Below are positions 34,143 to 43,081 of a DNA stretch of 64,000 nt, piece by piece (positions within the stretch are counted from its first letter, which is position 1; the number at the start of each line of letters is the position of its first letter). The notes beneath the pieces were generated by a model. That model ran no database searches. It saw nothing but the letters and a program-made list of their open reading frames with translations, and had not been told where the DNA came from. Where the stretch lies: the NCBI RefSeq assembly GCF_001887355.1, contig NZ_MPIN01000005.1, forward strand, positions 302,407 to 366,406, given 5' to 3'. This DNA is from Cystobacter ferrugineus. Lineage in GTDB: Bacteria; Myxococcota; Myxococcia; Myxococcales; Myxococcaceae. A program made the position numbers and the translations under genes.

Positions 34143-34534
34143 GGACAGCGCCCTCCCTGTGAATCAGTCGTCCCCCCGTGACACGCTTCAGCCTTTGAGA
34201 CAACCTCTCAGGTCATGCGATGCAACACGTCGCACACCCTAGAGAACAGCATTCCCTTGTCGCAACCAACCCGGCGTCCCGTTGGTGGGTAATCACCACT
34301 TCCGACTGATGGCCAATTGCCCGGCCGCTGGCCAACACTCCGGGTTGCCGACGTTGCGCGGGGGGATCTAGGACTTGTCGGCCCGTCTGTCAAACCGACC
34401 CCGGAGCAGGGAAGCAGACATCCACGGAACGAGACAGGTGGGAATGTGTGCTCCTGGGCTCGTGTTGTGGTTCCCTTGGCCCGCGCGGAAGCGGTGGATG
34501 AAGCGGTGCATAAGCAGTGCATAAGGAGAAGCGC
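34143..34534. other. Divergent regulatory region of 392 bases
   Basis: It lies between the small Cys protein and the lytic transglycosylase, transcribed away from each other, so it must hold both promoters. No convincing sigma-70 boxes, hairpins or coding remnants were identified. A GC-poor stretch at about 34280-34320 may be the promoter zone. Confidence 0.4.
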
Positions 34535-36682
34535 ATGCGACGGTGGACGGGCAGTGGGCTGCTGACGGTGATGGTGGGCACGGGGGCGTGGGCCCAGTCC
34601 GCCTCGACGCTGGAAGCCGTCCGGCTGCACCGCGCCGAGGCTCGGAGCCAGGCGCGCCAGGAGCTCGAGGCGTGCGTGGCCCGCAAGTGCCCGGAACAAG
34701 GCCGGCTCGCCCTGCTCACCGGCACCCTCGCCCTGGCCGAGGGGGATGTGGCAGAGGCGCGCACCCTGCTCACGGGCGCGGAGGTCCCCACGCTCCTGCG
34801 GCCCTACCTCGCCTACTACCAGGGACAGGCGCACTTCTACGCCGGGGACGCGGCGGCGGCGGCGGCGGCGTTCGCCCGGGCGTTGGAGAAGGCCCCCCCG
34901 GCGCTGGCCCCCGAGGCCCGGGCCCGGCTGGGCGAGTCGCTGCTGGCGGCGGGCAAGGCGAAGGAGGCCGCGCCGATGTTGGAGGCCGCGGCCACCCAGG
35001 AGCCCTCCGCGGAGCTGCTCTTCCAGCGCGCCCAGGCACGCAAGGCCCTGGGCAATGCCGCCGGAGAGCAGGCGGACCTGCGCGCCGTGGCGCTGCGCTA
35101 CCCCACGCACCCCTACGCGGACGAGGCCCTGGGTGTGCTCGAGGCCCTCAAGCCCCCCCTCCGGCTGACGCTCGCCGAGCGCCTGCAACGCGCCCAGGGA
35201 CTGCTGGACGCCGGAAACGCCCGGCGCGCGCTGGAGGAGCTGGAGCGGGCCGAGGCCGCGAAGCTCGTGCGGACCCCACCGGACAAGGCGCGCGTGGCCC
35301 TGGTGCGCGCCCAGGCGCTGTTCGCCACCGGCCAGAAGGCCAAGGCCGAGGAGGCCCTGGCCGTGGCACGCAAAGGCCCCACCGCGGTGGCCGCCGAGGC
35401 CGCCTATGTCACCGCCCGCCGGGCGATGAAGACGGACGACAACGCCACCGCCCGCAAGCTCATGCAGGCCCTGGAGAAGGAGTTCCCCAAGGAGGGCCCC
35501 GCCGACGAGGCGGGCTTCTTCGTGGGGTGGTTGGATCTGCAAGCGGGGCATTTCGCGGAGGCGGTGAAGGCCTTCACCGACTTCGACCAGCGGCACGCGC
35601 GCTCGCGGCGCCGGGACGAGGCGATGTGGTACCGGGCGCTGGCGCACCTGCGGCTCGGGCAGTACGCCCAGGCGCGCGCGGTGCTGGACTCGCTGGTGAG
35701 CACCTTCCCCCAGAGCAGCCTGGTGCCCCAGGCGCGCTATTGGGCGGCGCGCGGCCAGGCGCTCGAGGGCGCCTCGGCGGACGTCATCGGGCCCGCGTAC
35801 GAGACCGTCATCACCAGCGCGCCCAACTCGTACTACGCCCTGCTCGCCACCGAGCGGCTGCGCGAGCTGGGCAAGCAGCCGCCCCCGGCCTTTCCCGAGG
35901 CGCCCCGGCCCCCCGCGGGCAGCGAGGTGCCCTCGGAGTTGAAGCTGGCGGTGGCGCTCACCGAGGCGGGGCTGTTCCGCGACGCGGCCGAGGACGTGCG
36001 GGCACGCACCGCGCGCATCCGGAATCCGGAGCAGGCGCTGGCGTTCGCGGGCGCGCTCTTGCGGCTGGGCGAGTACGGCAACGCGCACATGGTGGCGGCA
36101 CGGCACCTGTGGGGCCGGGCGTTCGGCGCGCGCATGCCCGAGGCGCTCGCCGCCTTCTATCCCCGCGCCTTCGAGAACGCGGTGCAGAGCGAGGCGTCGC
36201 GCTACGAGGTGAGCCCCTACCTCGTCTGGGCCATCATGCGCCGCGAGAGCGCCTTCCGGCCCGAGGTGGCCAGCGCCGCGGACGCGCGGGGGCTGATGCA
36301 GGTGATTCCGCCCACCGCGCGCGCCATCGCCCGCAAGCTCGCCGAGCCGGAGCCCGCGCCCGCGGAGCTGTTCTCACCCTCGCTGAGCATCCGCTATGGG
36401 TCGTGGTACCTGTCGCAGTTGATGAAGCGCTTCGCCCACCCGGCGCTCGCGGCGGCCGCGTACAACGCGGGGCCCGAGGCGGCCGTCAAATGGGTGAAGG
36501 ACAAGGGCGTGCTCCCGCTGGACCTGTTCGTCGAGGAGATTCCCTTCCGCGAGACGCGCGGCTACGTGAAGCAGGTGCTCGCGGACCTGTATCTCTATCA
36601 ATCGTTCTACGGCAAGGACCCCTCGCCGCAACGTCTGTCATTGACGGTGCCCGTCCCCAACACCGAGGGCGTGGGATTCTGA
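34535..36682 (+). CDS. slt: Soluble lytic murein transglycosylase (Slt70-like)
   Basis: 715 residues from ATG 34535, set by AAGGAG six bases upstream; the in-frame ATG at 34517 is less likely. A signal peptide (to about residue 21, GTGAWAQ) sends it to the periplasm. Residues 22-545 form a superhelix of TPR-like helices, as in the U-shaped region of Slt70. The C-terminal SLT domain (about 555-690) cleaves the MurNAc-GlcNAc bond: the catalytic Glu571 in IMRRESAF, then GLMQVIPPTARAIA and YNAGPEA. It probably recycles cell wall around large envelope machines. A single gene flanked by an inverted repeat. Confidence 0.93.
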   Translation: MRRWTGSGLLTVMVGTGAWAQSASTLEAVRLHRAEARSQARQELEACVARKCPEQGRLALLTGTLALAEGDVAEARTLLTGAEVPTLLRPYLAYYQGQAHFYAGDAAAAAAAFARALEKAPPALAPEARARLGESLLAAGKAKEAAPMLEAAATQEPSAELLFQRAQARKALGNAAGEQADLRAVALRYPTHPYADEALGVLEALKPPLRLTLAERLQRAQGLLDAGNARRALEELERAEAAKLVRTPPDKARVALVRAQALFATGQKAKAEEALAVARKGPTAVAAEAAYVTARRAMKTDDNATARKLMQALEKEFPKEGPADEAGFFVGWLDLQAGHFAEAVKAFTDFDQRHARSRRRDEAMWYRALAHLRLGQYAQARAVLDSLVSTFPQSSLVPQARYWAARGQALEGASADVIGPAYETVITSAPNSYYALLATERLRELGKQPPPAFPEAPRPPAGSEVPSELKLAVALTEAGLFRDAAEDVRARTARIRNPEQALAFAGALLRLGEYGNAHMVAARHLWGRAFGARMPEALAAFYPRAFENAVQSEASRYEVSPYLVWAIMRRESAFRPEVASAADARGLMQVIPPTARAIARKLAEPEPAPAELFSPSLSIRYGSWYLSQLMKRFAHPALAAAAYNAGPEAAVKWVKDKGVLPLDLFVEEIPFRETRGYVKQVLADLYLYQSFYGKDPSPQRLSLTVPVPNTEGVGF

Positions 36683-36685
36683 CAC

Positions 36686-36759
36686 GCCGGGGTGAATCCC
36701 AGACACGAGCGCCTGGCCCAAACCAGACACGCTCGCCGGGAATACCCTTCCACCCCGGC
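36686..36759. repeat. Inverted repeat between convergent genes
   Basis: A perfect 9-bp repeat (GCCGGGGTG at 36686-36694, CACCCCGGC at 36751-36759) with a 56-base loop lies between the lytic transglycosylase and psuG stops. It may help end transcription from both sides. Confidence 0.35.
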
Positions 36760-36769
36760 CCCCTGGGCG

Positions 36770-37690
36770 TCAGCGCCCCGCCGCGCCCTGGGCGTACGCC
36801 ACCGCGAGCTGTCCGGCGAAGCGGGCGTTGTTGGTGAGCAGGGCGAGGTTGGCGCGCAGCGTCTTGCCGCTCGTGCGCCTGGCCATCTCCGAGAGCAGGA
36901 AGGGCGTCACCGCCTTGCCGCGGATGCCCTGCCGCTCCGCCTCCGCCAGCGCCGAGGCGATATGCAGCTCCACCTCCGCGCGCGGCAGCGCCGTCTCCTC
37001 GGGCGGAGGCACGGTGAAGAGCAGGCCCCCCTGCCCCAGCGTCTCGAAGCGGGCGCGGCAGATCGCCGCCGCGCTGGCGGCATCCTCCACGCGGTGCTCC
37101 AGGGGCAGCCCGGACGAGCGGCTGTAGAAGGACGGCAGCTCGTCGGTGCCCACCCCGAGCACGGGCACGGCGGCGGTCTCCAGCGCCTCCAGCGTCTTGG
37201 GGAGATCCAGCACGGACTTGGCCCCGGCGCACACCACCGCCACGGGGAAGCGCGCCAGCGCCCAGATGTCCTGGGAGATGTCCATCTGCTCGGCCACCCC
37301 GCGGTGCACGCCACCAATGCCGCCCGTGGCGAAGACGCGGATGCCCGCGGCGGCGGCCACCTCGCACGTGGCGCTCACGGTGGTGCCTCCGGTGGCCTTC
37401 TGGGCGATGGCCACCGCCAGATCGCGCGAGGCGAGCTTGAGCAGGCGCTCCTTGCCCTCGGCGAGCCGGCGCATGTGCGCCTCCTCCAGCCCCACCCACA
37501 CCTCCCCGTCCACCACGGCGATGGGCGCGGGCACGGCACCCGCGCGGCGCACGGCTTCCTCACAGGCCCGGGCCGCCCCGAGGTTGTCCGGATAGGGCAG
37601 CCCCTGGGCCACCACGCTCGTCTCCTGTGCCACCAACGGCACGCCCTGCTCCCGGGCGCGCCGGACCTCTTCGGAGTAACGCAAGTGCAT
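36770..37690 (-). CDS. psuG: Pseudouridine-5'-phosphate glycosidase
   Basis: 306 residues from ATG 37690. The enzyme cleaves pseudouridine 5'-phosphate to uracil and ribose 5-phosphate, and the family is recognised by QETSVVAQGLPYPDN, ASRDLAVAIAQKATGGTTVS, FATGGIGGVHRG, VAVVCAGAKSVLDLPKTLEA (active-site Lys in this region) and GTDELPSFYSRSSGLPLEHR, all in order over the full length of the family. The usual partner kinase PsuK is not present next to it, so PsiMP must come from elsewhere. The frame reads further upstream (to 38542) but that part is antisense to the exporter gene. Divergent from the exporter. Confidence 0.95.
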   Translation of the reverse strand: MHLRYSEEVRRAREQGVPLVAQETSVVAQGLPYPDNLGAARACEEAVRRAGAVPAPIAVVDGEVWVGLEEAHMRRLAEGKERLLKLASRDLAVAIAQKATGGTTVSATCEVAAAAGIRVFATGGIGGVHRGVAEQMDISQDIWALARFPVAVVCAGAKSVLDLPKTLEALETAAVPVLGVGTDELPSFYSRSSGLPLEHRVEDAASAAAICRARFETLGQGGLLFTVPPPEETALPRAEVELHIASALAEAERQGIRGKAVTPFLLSEMARRTSGKTLRANLALLTNNARFAGQLAVAYAQGAAGR

Positions 37691-37747
37691 GGGCCCAATA
37701 CGCCATGGCCTTACCGGCGGGACAAGTGCGGAAGCGGGCCCCCCCGG

Positions 37748-38698
37748 TTGCCAGCGTCGTCCACCAGCGCTATTGCCGCCCCCGCCTTGAACGCCTCCAG
37801 CACCTCCGCCGTCGCCTCCCCCGCGCCCCGCGCGATCTCCTGGTCCGACCTCGCCCTCATCGCCGTCATCATCATCTGGGGGACGAACTACACGGTGGTG
37901 AAGGAGGCCCTGGAGAGCATTCCCCCCATGGCCTTCATGTCGCTGCGCTTCGCGCTCGCGTCCATCGCCATGGCGCTCGTGCTCCATGTGCGTGAGGGCT
38001 TCACTCCCCTGCCCCGCGCCACCGTGCTCAAGCTCGTGGGGCTCGGACTCGTGGGCCACACGCTCTACCAGTACTGCTTCGTCATGGGCGTGGCCCACAC
38101 CACCGCCGCCAACAGCGGCCTGCTCTCCTCGGGCACGCCCGTGCTCACCGCCCTGCTCGGCGCCCTGCTGGGCGTGGATCGGCTGCGCCGGCCGCTGGTG
38201 ATGGGGCTCGTGCTCGCGATTCCCGGCGTGGTGCTCATCGTCTCGGCCCGGGGCCCGGGGCTGGATGCATCCACGCGCGTGGGAGATCTCTTCATCCTCG
38301 GCGCCTCGCTGTGCTGGGCGCTGTACACCGTGGGGCTGCGCTGGCTCGGGCCCGGGCTGTCCGCGCTGCGCATCACCGCGCTCTCCATGCTCACCGGCGC
38401 GCCGGGCGTCATCCTCCTGGGGGGGCCCGAGGTGCTGTCCCTCCAAGGTGCCACCATCAGCCCGGGCGCCTGGACGGGCGTGGTGTACTCGGCGCTCATC
38501 CCCCTGGTGCTGGCCTATGTCGTCTGGAGCCGCAGCGTGCAATCGGTGGGCAGCAGCCGCACGGCGCTCTACAGCAGTGGCACGCCCGTGGTGGCCGCGC
38601 TCACGGCCTGGGCCGTGCGCGGCGAGCGCCCCACCTGGGTGCAGGCCGTGGGCGCGGTGCTCGTCATCTCCGGGGTGATGCTCAGCCGCAGGCGCTGA
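37748..38698 (+). CDS. DMT-superfamily exporter (EamA)
   Basis: An inner-membrane transporter with two EamA repeats and about ten membrane helices, from DLALIAVIIIWGTNYTVVKE to QAVGAVLVISGVMLSRRR. The substrates of such proteins are often amino acids or metabolites; this one is not specified. The start is uncertain: no ATG is in frame. TTG 37748 (316 residues) is chosen because GGAAGCGGG lies about ten bases before it; TTG 37787 would give 303 residues. Two short in-frame repeats at the N terminus precede the first helix. It is 57 bases from psuG, on the opposite strand, so one regulatory region probably serves both. Confidence 0.85.
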   Translation: MPASSTSAIAAPALNASSTSAVASPAPRAISWSDLALIAVIIIWGTNYTVVKEALESIPPMAFMSLRFALASIAMALVLHVREGFTPLPRATVLKLVGLGLVGHTLYQYCFVMGVAHTTAANSGLLSSGTPVLTALLGALLGVDRLRRPLVMGLVLAIPGVVLIVSARGPGLDASTRVGDLFILGASLCWALYTVGLRWLGPGLSALRITALSMLTGAPGVILLGGPEVLSLQGATISPGAWTGVVYSALIPLVLAYVVWSRSVQSVGSSRTALYSSGTPVVAALTAWAVRGERPTWVQAVGAVLVISGVMLSRRR

Positions 38699-38719
38699 GC
38701 GGGGCCCGGGGTACTCCCG

Positions 38720-39223
38720 TCAGGCGGGACGCGGCGCCCGGTACTCCTCGAAGTGCTGCCGTGCGAACTCACGCATGCCGAGCGCGGGCGCGTACCCGGG
38801 ATAGAGGACACGGAACTCCAGCTCCGCCTCCTCGAACGTCTGGGTCGCGAAGCGCCGGGTGTGCGCCACCAGATAGAGAAACGCGATGGTGGGCGAGCGC
38901 GAGGCGCCCTGGTTGCAGTGCAGCAGCACCCGCTGTCCCGCGCTCAGGGCCTCGTGGATGAAGGCCAGCGCCGCGTCGACGGTTTGCTTGGGGATGTACG
39001 CGGGATCCGTCATGTCGACGAGGTTGAGCATGAGCCGCTCGCCCCGCCGCGCCACCAGGGCCTCGGGATGCTCCTCGGGCACCAGGGGCGTGCGGTAGCC
39101 CAGGGCACCGCGGTGATAGGGCTCCTTGCAGGCGTGGACGACGCGCCACCCCGTCTGGTGCCGCACGGTGTTCTCGTAATCGAGCTCGTTGCCCACGTGC
39201 AGTCCTGGCCAGATCTCCACCAT
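38720..39223 (-). CDS. Dual-specificity protein phosphatase
   Basis: 167 residues from ATG 39223, which has GAGG nine bases upstream. The fold is a cysteine phosphatase: HCNQGASRS (102-110) is the phosphate-binding loop with catalytic Cys103 and Arg109, and the Asp in LNLVDMTDP (near 70) may be the general acid. No signal peptide. It likely removes phosphate from tyrosine or threonine, or another small substrate, balancing the abundant Ser/Thr kinases of myxobacteria (inferred). It is convergent with the exporter gene and downstream of the FHA regulator on the same strand (34 bases), so co-regulation is possible. Confidence 0.88.
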   Translation of the reverse strand: MVEIWPGLHVGNELDYENTVRHQTGWRVVHACKEPYHRGALGYRTPLVPEEHPEALVARRGERLMLNLVDMTDPAYIPKQTVDAALAFIHEALSAGQRVLLHCNQGASRSPTIAFLYLVAHTRRFATQTFEEAELEFRVLYPGYAPALGMREFARQHFEEYRAPRPA

Positions 39224-39257
39224 CTTCCTCACCCCCCGCCGTCTCGGCAGAACCCCT

Positions 39258-40958
39258 TCACACCCGTCTGCGCTCAACGGTGAGCCCATAGTCCTCGATC
39301 TTCTTGTCCAGCGTTGGACGGCTGATGCCCAACAGCCGCGCGGCGACGATCTTCCGTCCCCCCGCCGAGCGCAAGGCCTCGGCGATGGTATCTCGTTCCA
39401 GACGAGACACGCGCTCCTGCAACGAGAGCGACACCGGGGCCTCGTCCGCGAGGAACTCCGGAGGCAGGGCCGAGGCGGGGATGCTCGCGCCGGCATGCAG
39501 CAGGGCGAGCCGCTCGCTCAGCAGCTCCAACTCACGCACGTTGTAGGGCCACGCGTACTCCATGAGCAGACGCCGCGCCTCGGGGGTGAGCACGGGGGGC
39601 GCCTCCCGGCCCGAGCGAGAGCCCCGGGAGGCGAAGCGCTCGAAGAGCTGGGGGATGTCGGCGCGCCGCTCGCGCAGCGCGGGCAGCGCCAGCTCCAGTC
39701 CCGACAACTGCAGGGCGAGCGACTCGTCGAGCTCTCCCTGGAGGGCGAGCACGCGCGGCGGGGTGTGCGTGGTGATCAGGAGCCGGACATCCACGGGCTC
39801 CTCGCCTCCCTCACGCGCGGGAGCGCTCTTGCGGGCGAGCAACCGGGCGAGCCGCTCGGCCATGAAGCGCGGCAGGCGCTCCACGTGCTGGAGCAACAGG
39901 GAGCCCCCATCGGCGCGCAGGAGCGCGGAGGGCATGGGCGGCGCGCCGGGCGTGCTGGAGCGGCCGAAGAGCGCCTCCTCCAGCGAGGCGGCCTCCCGGC
40001 AATCCACCTGCACGAGCGGCCCGAGCGCCCGGGGAGAGCGCGCGTGGATGTAGTGGGCGGCCAGGGACTTGCCGGTGCCCGGCTCTCCGAAGAGCACCAC
40101 GGGGGCGTCGCTCGCGGAGGCGCGGCGAGCCTGCTCCACCACCTTGCGGAAGGCGCGCGAGCCCCCCACCATGTCCACGCGTCCAGCCGGCGTGCTCGCG
40201 CGCGAACGCACCGCGGCATAGGCCTCGCCGCCGAGCCGGCCGAGCATGGCGGCCAGCCGCGCTTCCGCGTCGGTGAAGGGTGGCTCGGAGCGCTCCAGGT
40301 AGAGCAGACCGAAGGGAAGCCCGCCCGAGGCCACCAGGGGCGAGCACACCACGCCCTCCGCGCGGCTCTGCTCGGCGTGCTCCATCGCGGCGCGGGCCAT
40401 GTCCCGAGGCACCTCCACGGAGGAAGCGCCCACCACGGCCGCGTTGAGCATGCCCTTGATGCTGCCCAGGAGCGCCGCGGATGTCTCCGCGCGCAGCGCG
40501 TGCAGTGCGTGCTCGGCGAGGTGCCGCAGCACCATGGCCTCGCTGGTGGCCCCCAGCAGCGCCACGCCCGCCGAGTACAGCGCCGCCTCGGTGCCCACGT
40601 GCGGCAGCACCTCCACGACGGGCGACTGATGCGTGGCATTCCGAGCCTCGCCCACGCCCACCGACGGCCCGGAAGGCGAGACGAGCACCAGCGTCTTGCC
40701 CACCTGCACGCGGTCTCCGGGGTGCAGCGCCACCTCGCCGGTGATGCGCTCGCCGTTGACCGACGTGCCATTGCGCGACCCCAGGTCCTCCACGTGCACC
40801 TGGTCCTCGCGCACGAAGAAGCGCGCGTGGCGGCGCGACAGCCGATCGTCCTCGGGAAGAGGAAGCTCACACGAGGGGCTGCGGCCCATCGTCGCCTCTC
40901 CGAGGAGTTCATGGCGAAGGCCAGCGCTGGGACCGGAGAGGAGCAACAGGGAGGGCAT
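39258..40958 (-). CDS. FHA-GAF-AAA+ transcriptional regulator with degenerate ATPase
   Basis: 566 residues shaped like a sigma-54 activator: FHA domain (about 2-95, MGRSPSCELPLPED, SRNGTSVNG), a GAF-like sensor (about 120-250), AAA+ module (about 260-490) and a Fis-type helix-turn-helix (about 515-560, AARLLGISRPTLDKKI). The Walker A GEPGTGKS (291-298) is intact. But the loop that contacts sigma-54 (GAFTGA) is missing: LFGRSSTPGAPP occupies its place (330-342). The Walker B acidic pair is Gln-His (GGSLLLQHVE, 351-360). So it should bind DNA and respond to phosphopeptides, but probably cannot open sigma-54 promoters itself. Confidence 0.92.
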   Translation of the reverse strand: MPSLLLLSGPSAGLRHELLGEATMGRSPSCELPLPEDDRLSRRHARFFVREDQVHVEDLGSRNGTSVNGERITGEVALHPGDRVQVGKTLVLVSPSGPSVGVGEARNATHQSPVVEVLPHVGTEAALYSAGVALLGATSEAMVLRHLAEHALHALRAETSAALLGSIKGMLNAAVVGASSVEVPRDMARAAMEHAEQSRAEGVVCSPLVASGGLPFGLLYLERSEPPFTDAEARLAAMLGRLGGEAYAAVRSRASTPAGRVDMVGGSRAFRKVVEQARRASASDAPVVLFGEPGTGKSLAAHYIHARSPRALGPLVQVDCREAASLEEALFGRSSTPGAPPMPSALLRADGGSLLLQHVERLPRFMAERLARLLARKSAPAREGGEEPVDVRLLITTHTPPRVLALQGELDESLALQLSGLELALPALRERRADIPQLFERFASRGSRSGREAPPVLTPEARRLLMEYAWPYNVRELELLSERLALLHAGASIPASALPPEFLADEAPVSLSLQERVSRLERDTIAEALRSAGGRKIVAARLLGISRPTLDKKIEDYGLTVERRRV

Positions 40959-41110
40959 GAGCGGCGACGGGGCTATATCACCGAAGCTTCACGGTGGGTG
41001 CGTGGCCGTGGCCCGGGGAGGACGGCGTGGGAGCGATCGGCGCTCGCCGTGCCAGGTGGTATAGAGGAGGGGTGGACCCGCGAGGTCCTCGCGTTCGCGG
41101 AGGATGGAAC

Positions 41111-41740
41111 GTGTCACGACAATTCATCGATACCCGGCGAACCTGGCGTCTGCGCGGCCGCGCGCAGGACTATCAGATAGTGAGGAATTTTGGCCTGGCC
41201 CAGGAGCCCGAGGAGCTCGTGTCGGCCAGTCTCCTGGTGGCCGAGCTGGATCGGTGGCTGTCCTCCACGTTCACCCAGCGCACGCTTCACGAATTGTACG
41301 AGGCCGTCACGGGCACTCCCCCAGTGAGGGAGCCGACGCTGAAGGATCAGCGGGCGGCCGAACGCATCAAGAGCCGCCTGGCCGAGGCCTTTCGCCGGGG
41401 AGAGCTGCTCGCGCTGCCCGCGGGGCCGGCGCGGCTCAAGAAGTGGCCGGTGCCCGCGCCGGTGAGGGCCCCGAGCCCGCTGCTCACCATTCCCCTGCTC
41501 GAGCAGATTGAGCAGCTCATCAAGCCGCGCGAGGAGAAGAAGGAGGAGAAGAAGCCCACGGCGTGGGTGGAGTTCGAGCTGGTGGACTCGGAAGGCGAGC
41601 CGCTCGCGGGCGTGGGCTACAAGCTCACCCTGCCGGACGGCTCGACGCGCGAGGGCAAGGTGGACGCCCAGGGACGGGTCCGCGTGGAGGGCATCGAGCC
41701 GGGAGAGTGCGTGGTCACCTTCCCGGAGCTGGACGCGTGA
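41111..41740 (+). CDS. Protein with C-terminal carboxypeptidase-regulatory-like domain
   Basis: 209 residues from GTG 41111, set by GGAGG seven bases upstream. Residues 1-110 form a helical region without named family (TLHELYEAVTGTPPVREPTL, RIKSRLAEAFRRGELLAL). After a Lys/Glu-rich linker (about 145-155), the last 55 residues form a beta-sandwich, VEFELVDSEGEPLAGVGYKL and TLPDGSTREGKVDAQGRVRV, as in transthyretin-like domains that decorate secreted spike proteins. Here no type VI secretion gene is present, so the role is open. Its stop is 3 bases from that of the next gene on the other strand. Confidence 0.75.
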   Translation: MSRQFIDTRRTWRLRGRAQDYQIVRNFGLAQEPEELVSASLLVAELDRWLSSTFTQRTLHELYEAVTGTPPVREPTLKDQRAAERIKSRLAEAFRRGELLALPAGPARLKKWPVPAPVRAPSPLLTIPLLEQIEQLIKPREEKKEEKKPTAWVEFELVDSEGEPLAGVGYKLTLPDGSTREGKVDAQGRVRVEGIEPGECVVTFPELDA

Positions 41741-41743
41741 GCC

Positions 41744-41890
41744 TCAGCTCGAGAAGAGGTACGGCCGCTTCTTCTTGACGATGATCTTCGTGGGGGTGCC
41801 CGTCTGCAGCTTCACGCCCTGGGTGGCCAGGCGCCTGCGGGTCTCCTTCACGGTCTTCTTCTCGGGGGACTTGGCGTTGGAGGAGGACAT
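41744..41890 (-). CDS. Small 48-residue basic protein
   Basis: ATG 41890; stop 41744. Nearly a third of the residues are Lys or Arg: SPEKKTVKETRRRLATQGVK, then IIVKKKRPYLFSS. No cysteine and no signal peptide. The charge and size are like those of small nucleic-acid-binding or ribosome-associated peptides. Not recognised. It is convergent with the upstream gene with almost no spacing and lies just downstream of the DUF2314-like gene. Confidence 0.6.
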   Translation of the reverse strand: MSSSNAKSPEKKTVKETRRRLATQGVKLQTGTPTKIIVKKKRPYLFSS

Positions 41891-41908
41891 GGCGCGCGAG
41901 TCTACACC

Positions 41909-43081
41909 CTAGCTGGGGCGCTCGGCCTGGAGCAGGGTGCGCACCTCTTCGTCCTCCAGGGTGCGGCCCTCGCGGCTGAGGGCGAGCGCATTGACGTCGG
42001 CCTCGGGCACTTCCACGTGGGCGCCCTTGCGCCACTCGGTGGTGTGCACGGCGCCATCCACCAGGCGGCCGACGATGGTGGCGTCGTCCCAGGAGAGCAC
42101 CTCCAGCCAGAGCTGCTCCGTCGCATCGCCGCCGTCCGGGTGCGTCTCGAAGGGGGCGCGCACCAGGAAGGTGAGCGGCTCCATGAGGCCGCGGCGCAGG
42201 AAACGCGCCTTGAAGGCGGGCAGGAGCGACTGGGACTCCTCGTGCATCGACGCGGTGCGCTCGGTGGGCTCCTGGAGGAAGCGCTCGCGGAAGGGGCGCA
42301 AGAGCTCCGCCGTGTTGTGCCGCCCCTGGGGTGACACCACGGTGAGGTAGAGCCCCTCATGGCCCTCGAAGGCGTCCAGCGGCACGCCGAGCAGGTTGGT
42401 GCGCGCCTCGTCCGAGGGCACCAGCATGAAGGGCTGGCCCTCGCTCGTGCCCATCTGCGTGCGCAGCGGCGGCCCCTGCCCGAAGGCCAGGTCCGTGCAC
42501 AGCTCGTGGAGGAAGGCCTCGGCGGGGAGCAGATCCTGCTCGCCCAGGTGGAAGATCTCCAGGTCCCTCGCGCCGAACTTCGCCATGCCGTGCGAGTGCA
42601 CCCACAGGGGCGTCTCCCCCTCGATGACCTCCACGGCGTGGAGGTTCACGTGGTCGCGGATGTCGAAGTCCAGCTCGGTGATCTCCGCCACGTCATCGGG
42701 CTCGTGGACCTTGGACGAGGTGATGTCCACCAGCACGCCGGTGGAGTGGGTGAGCAGGACGCGGGCGCACATGAGGGCCACGAAGACGGGCACGGTGGGC
42801 TGGGCGGAGCCCGTCTCGAACGCCAGGCGGTAGAAGGCCCGGGCCCGGCCGAGTGCCTCCAGGGCAGGCTCGCTGCCGGAGAAGAGATCATTCGTCCACT
42901 CCCTGGGGGTGGGCCGCGACTCGAAGACGACCTCCACCCGGGTCTCCTCGGCCTCGAGCGTGAAGCCCTGCCCGTCGGGAGCGAGCACGAACGCCATCTC
43001 CTCGGCCTCGAAGGAGGTGAGCAGGAGTTCGGGAGCCACCGGCACGGCGCTCTCGATGGCGACGAGGTAGACCTCCTTCAC
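41909..43081 (-). CDS. DUF2314-containing protein
   Basis: 390 residues from GTG 43081, whose bases overlap the stop of the kinase gene (GTGA). The C-terminal 75 residues (EQLWLEVLSWDDATIVGRLV, HTTEWRKGAHVEVPEADVN) match DUF2314, often found in proteins with unknown function beside metabolic genes. The N-terminal 300 residues are mixed alpha/beta with DIRDHVNLHAVEVIEGETPL and WVHSHGMAKFGARDLEIFH, resembling DUF4026-type domains. No signal peptide. Co-translation with the kinase suggests a shared purpose, unknown at present. Confidence 0.78.
   Translation of the reverse strand: MKEVYLVAIESAVPVAPELLLTSFEAEEMAFVLAPDGQGFTLEAEETRVEVVFESRPTPREWTNDLFSGSEPALEALGRARAFYRLAFETGSAQPTVPVFVALMCARVLLTHSTGVLVDITSSKVHEPDDVAEITELDFDIRDHVNLHAVEVIEGETPLWVHSHGMAKFGARDLEIFHLGEQDLLPAEAFLHELCTDLAFGQGPPLRTQMGTSEGQPFMLVPSDEARTNLLGVPLDAFEGHEGLYLTVVSPQGRHNTAELLRPFRERFLQEPTERTASMHEESQSLLPAFKARFLRRGLMEPLTFLVRAPFETHPDGGDATEQLWLEVLSWDDATIVGRLVDGAVHTTEWRKGAHVEVPEADVNALALSREGRTLEDEEVRTLLQAERPS

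Noticed and set aside
36692..37747. Upstream extension of the exporter frame over psuG
   Set aside because: The region is antisense to psuG, which is well conserved; the exporter family starts just before its first membrane helix.
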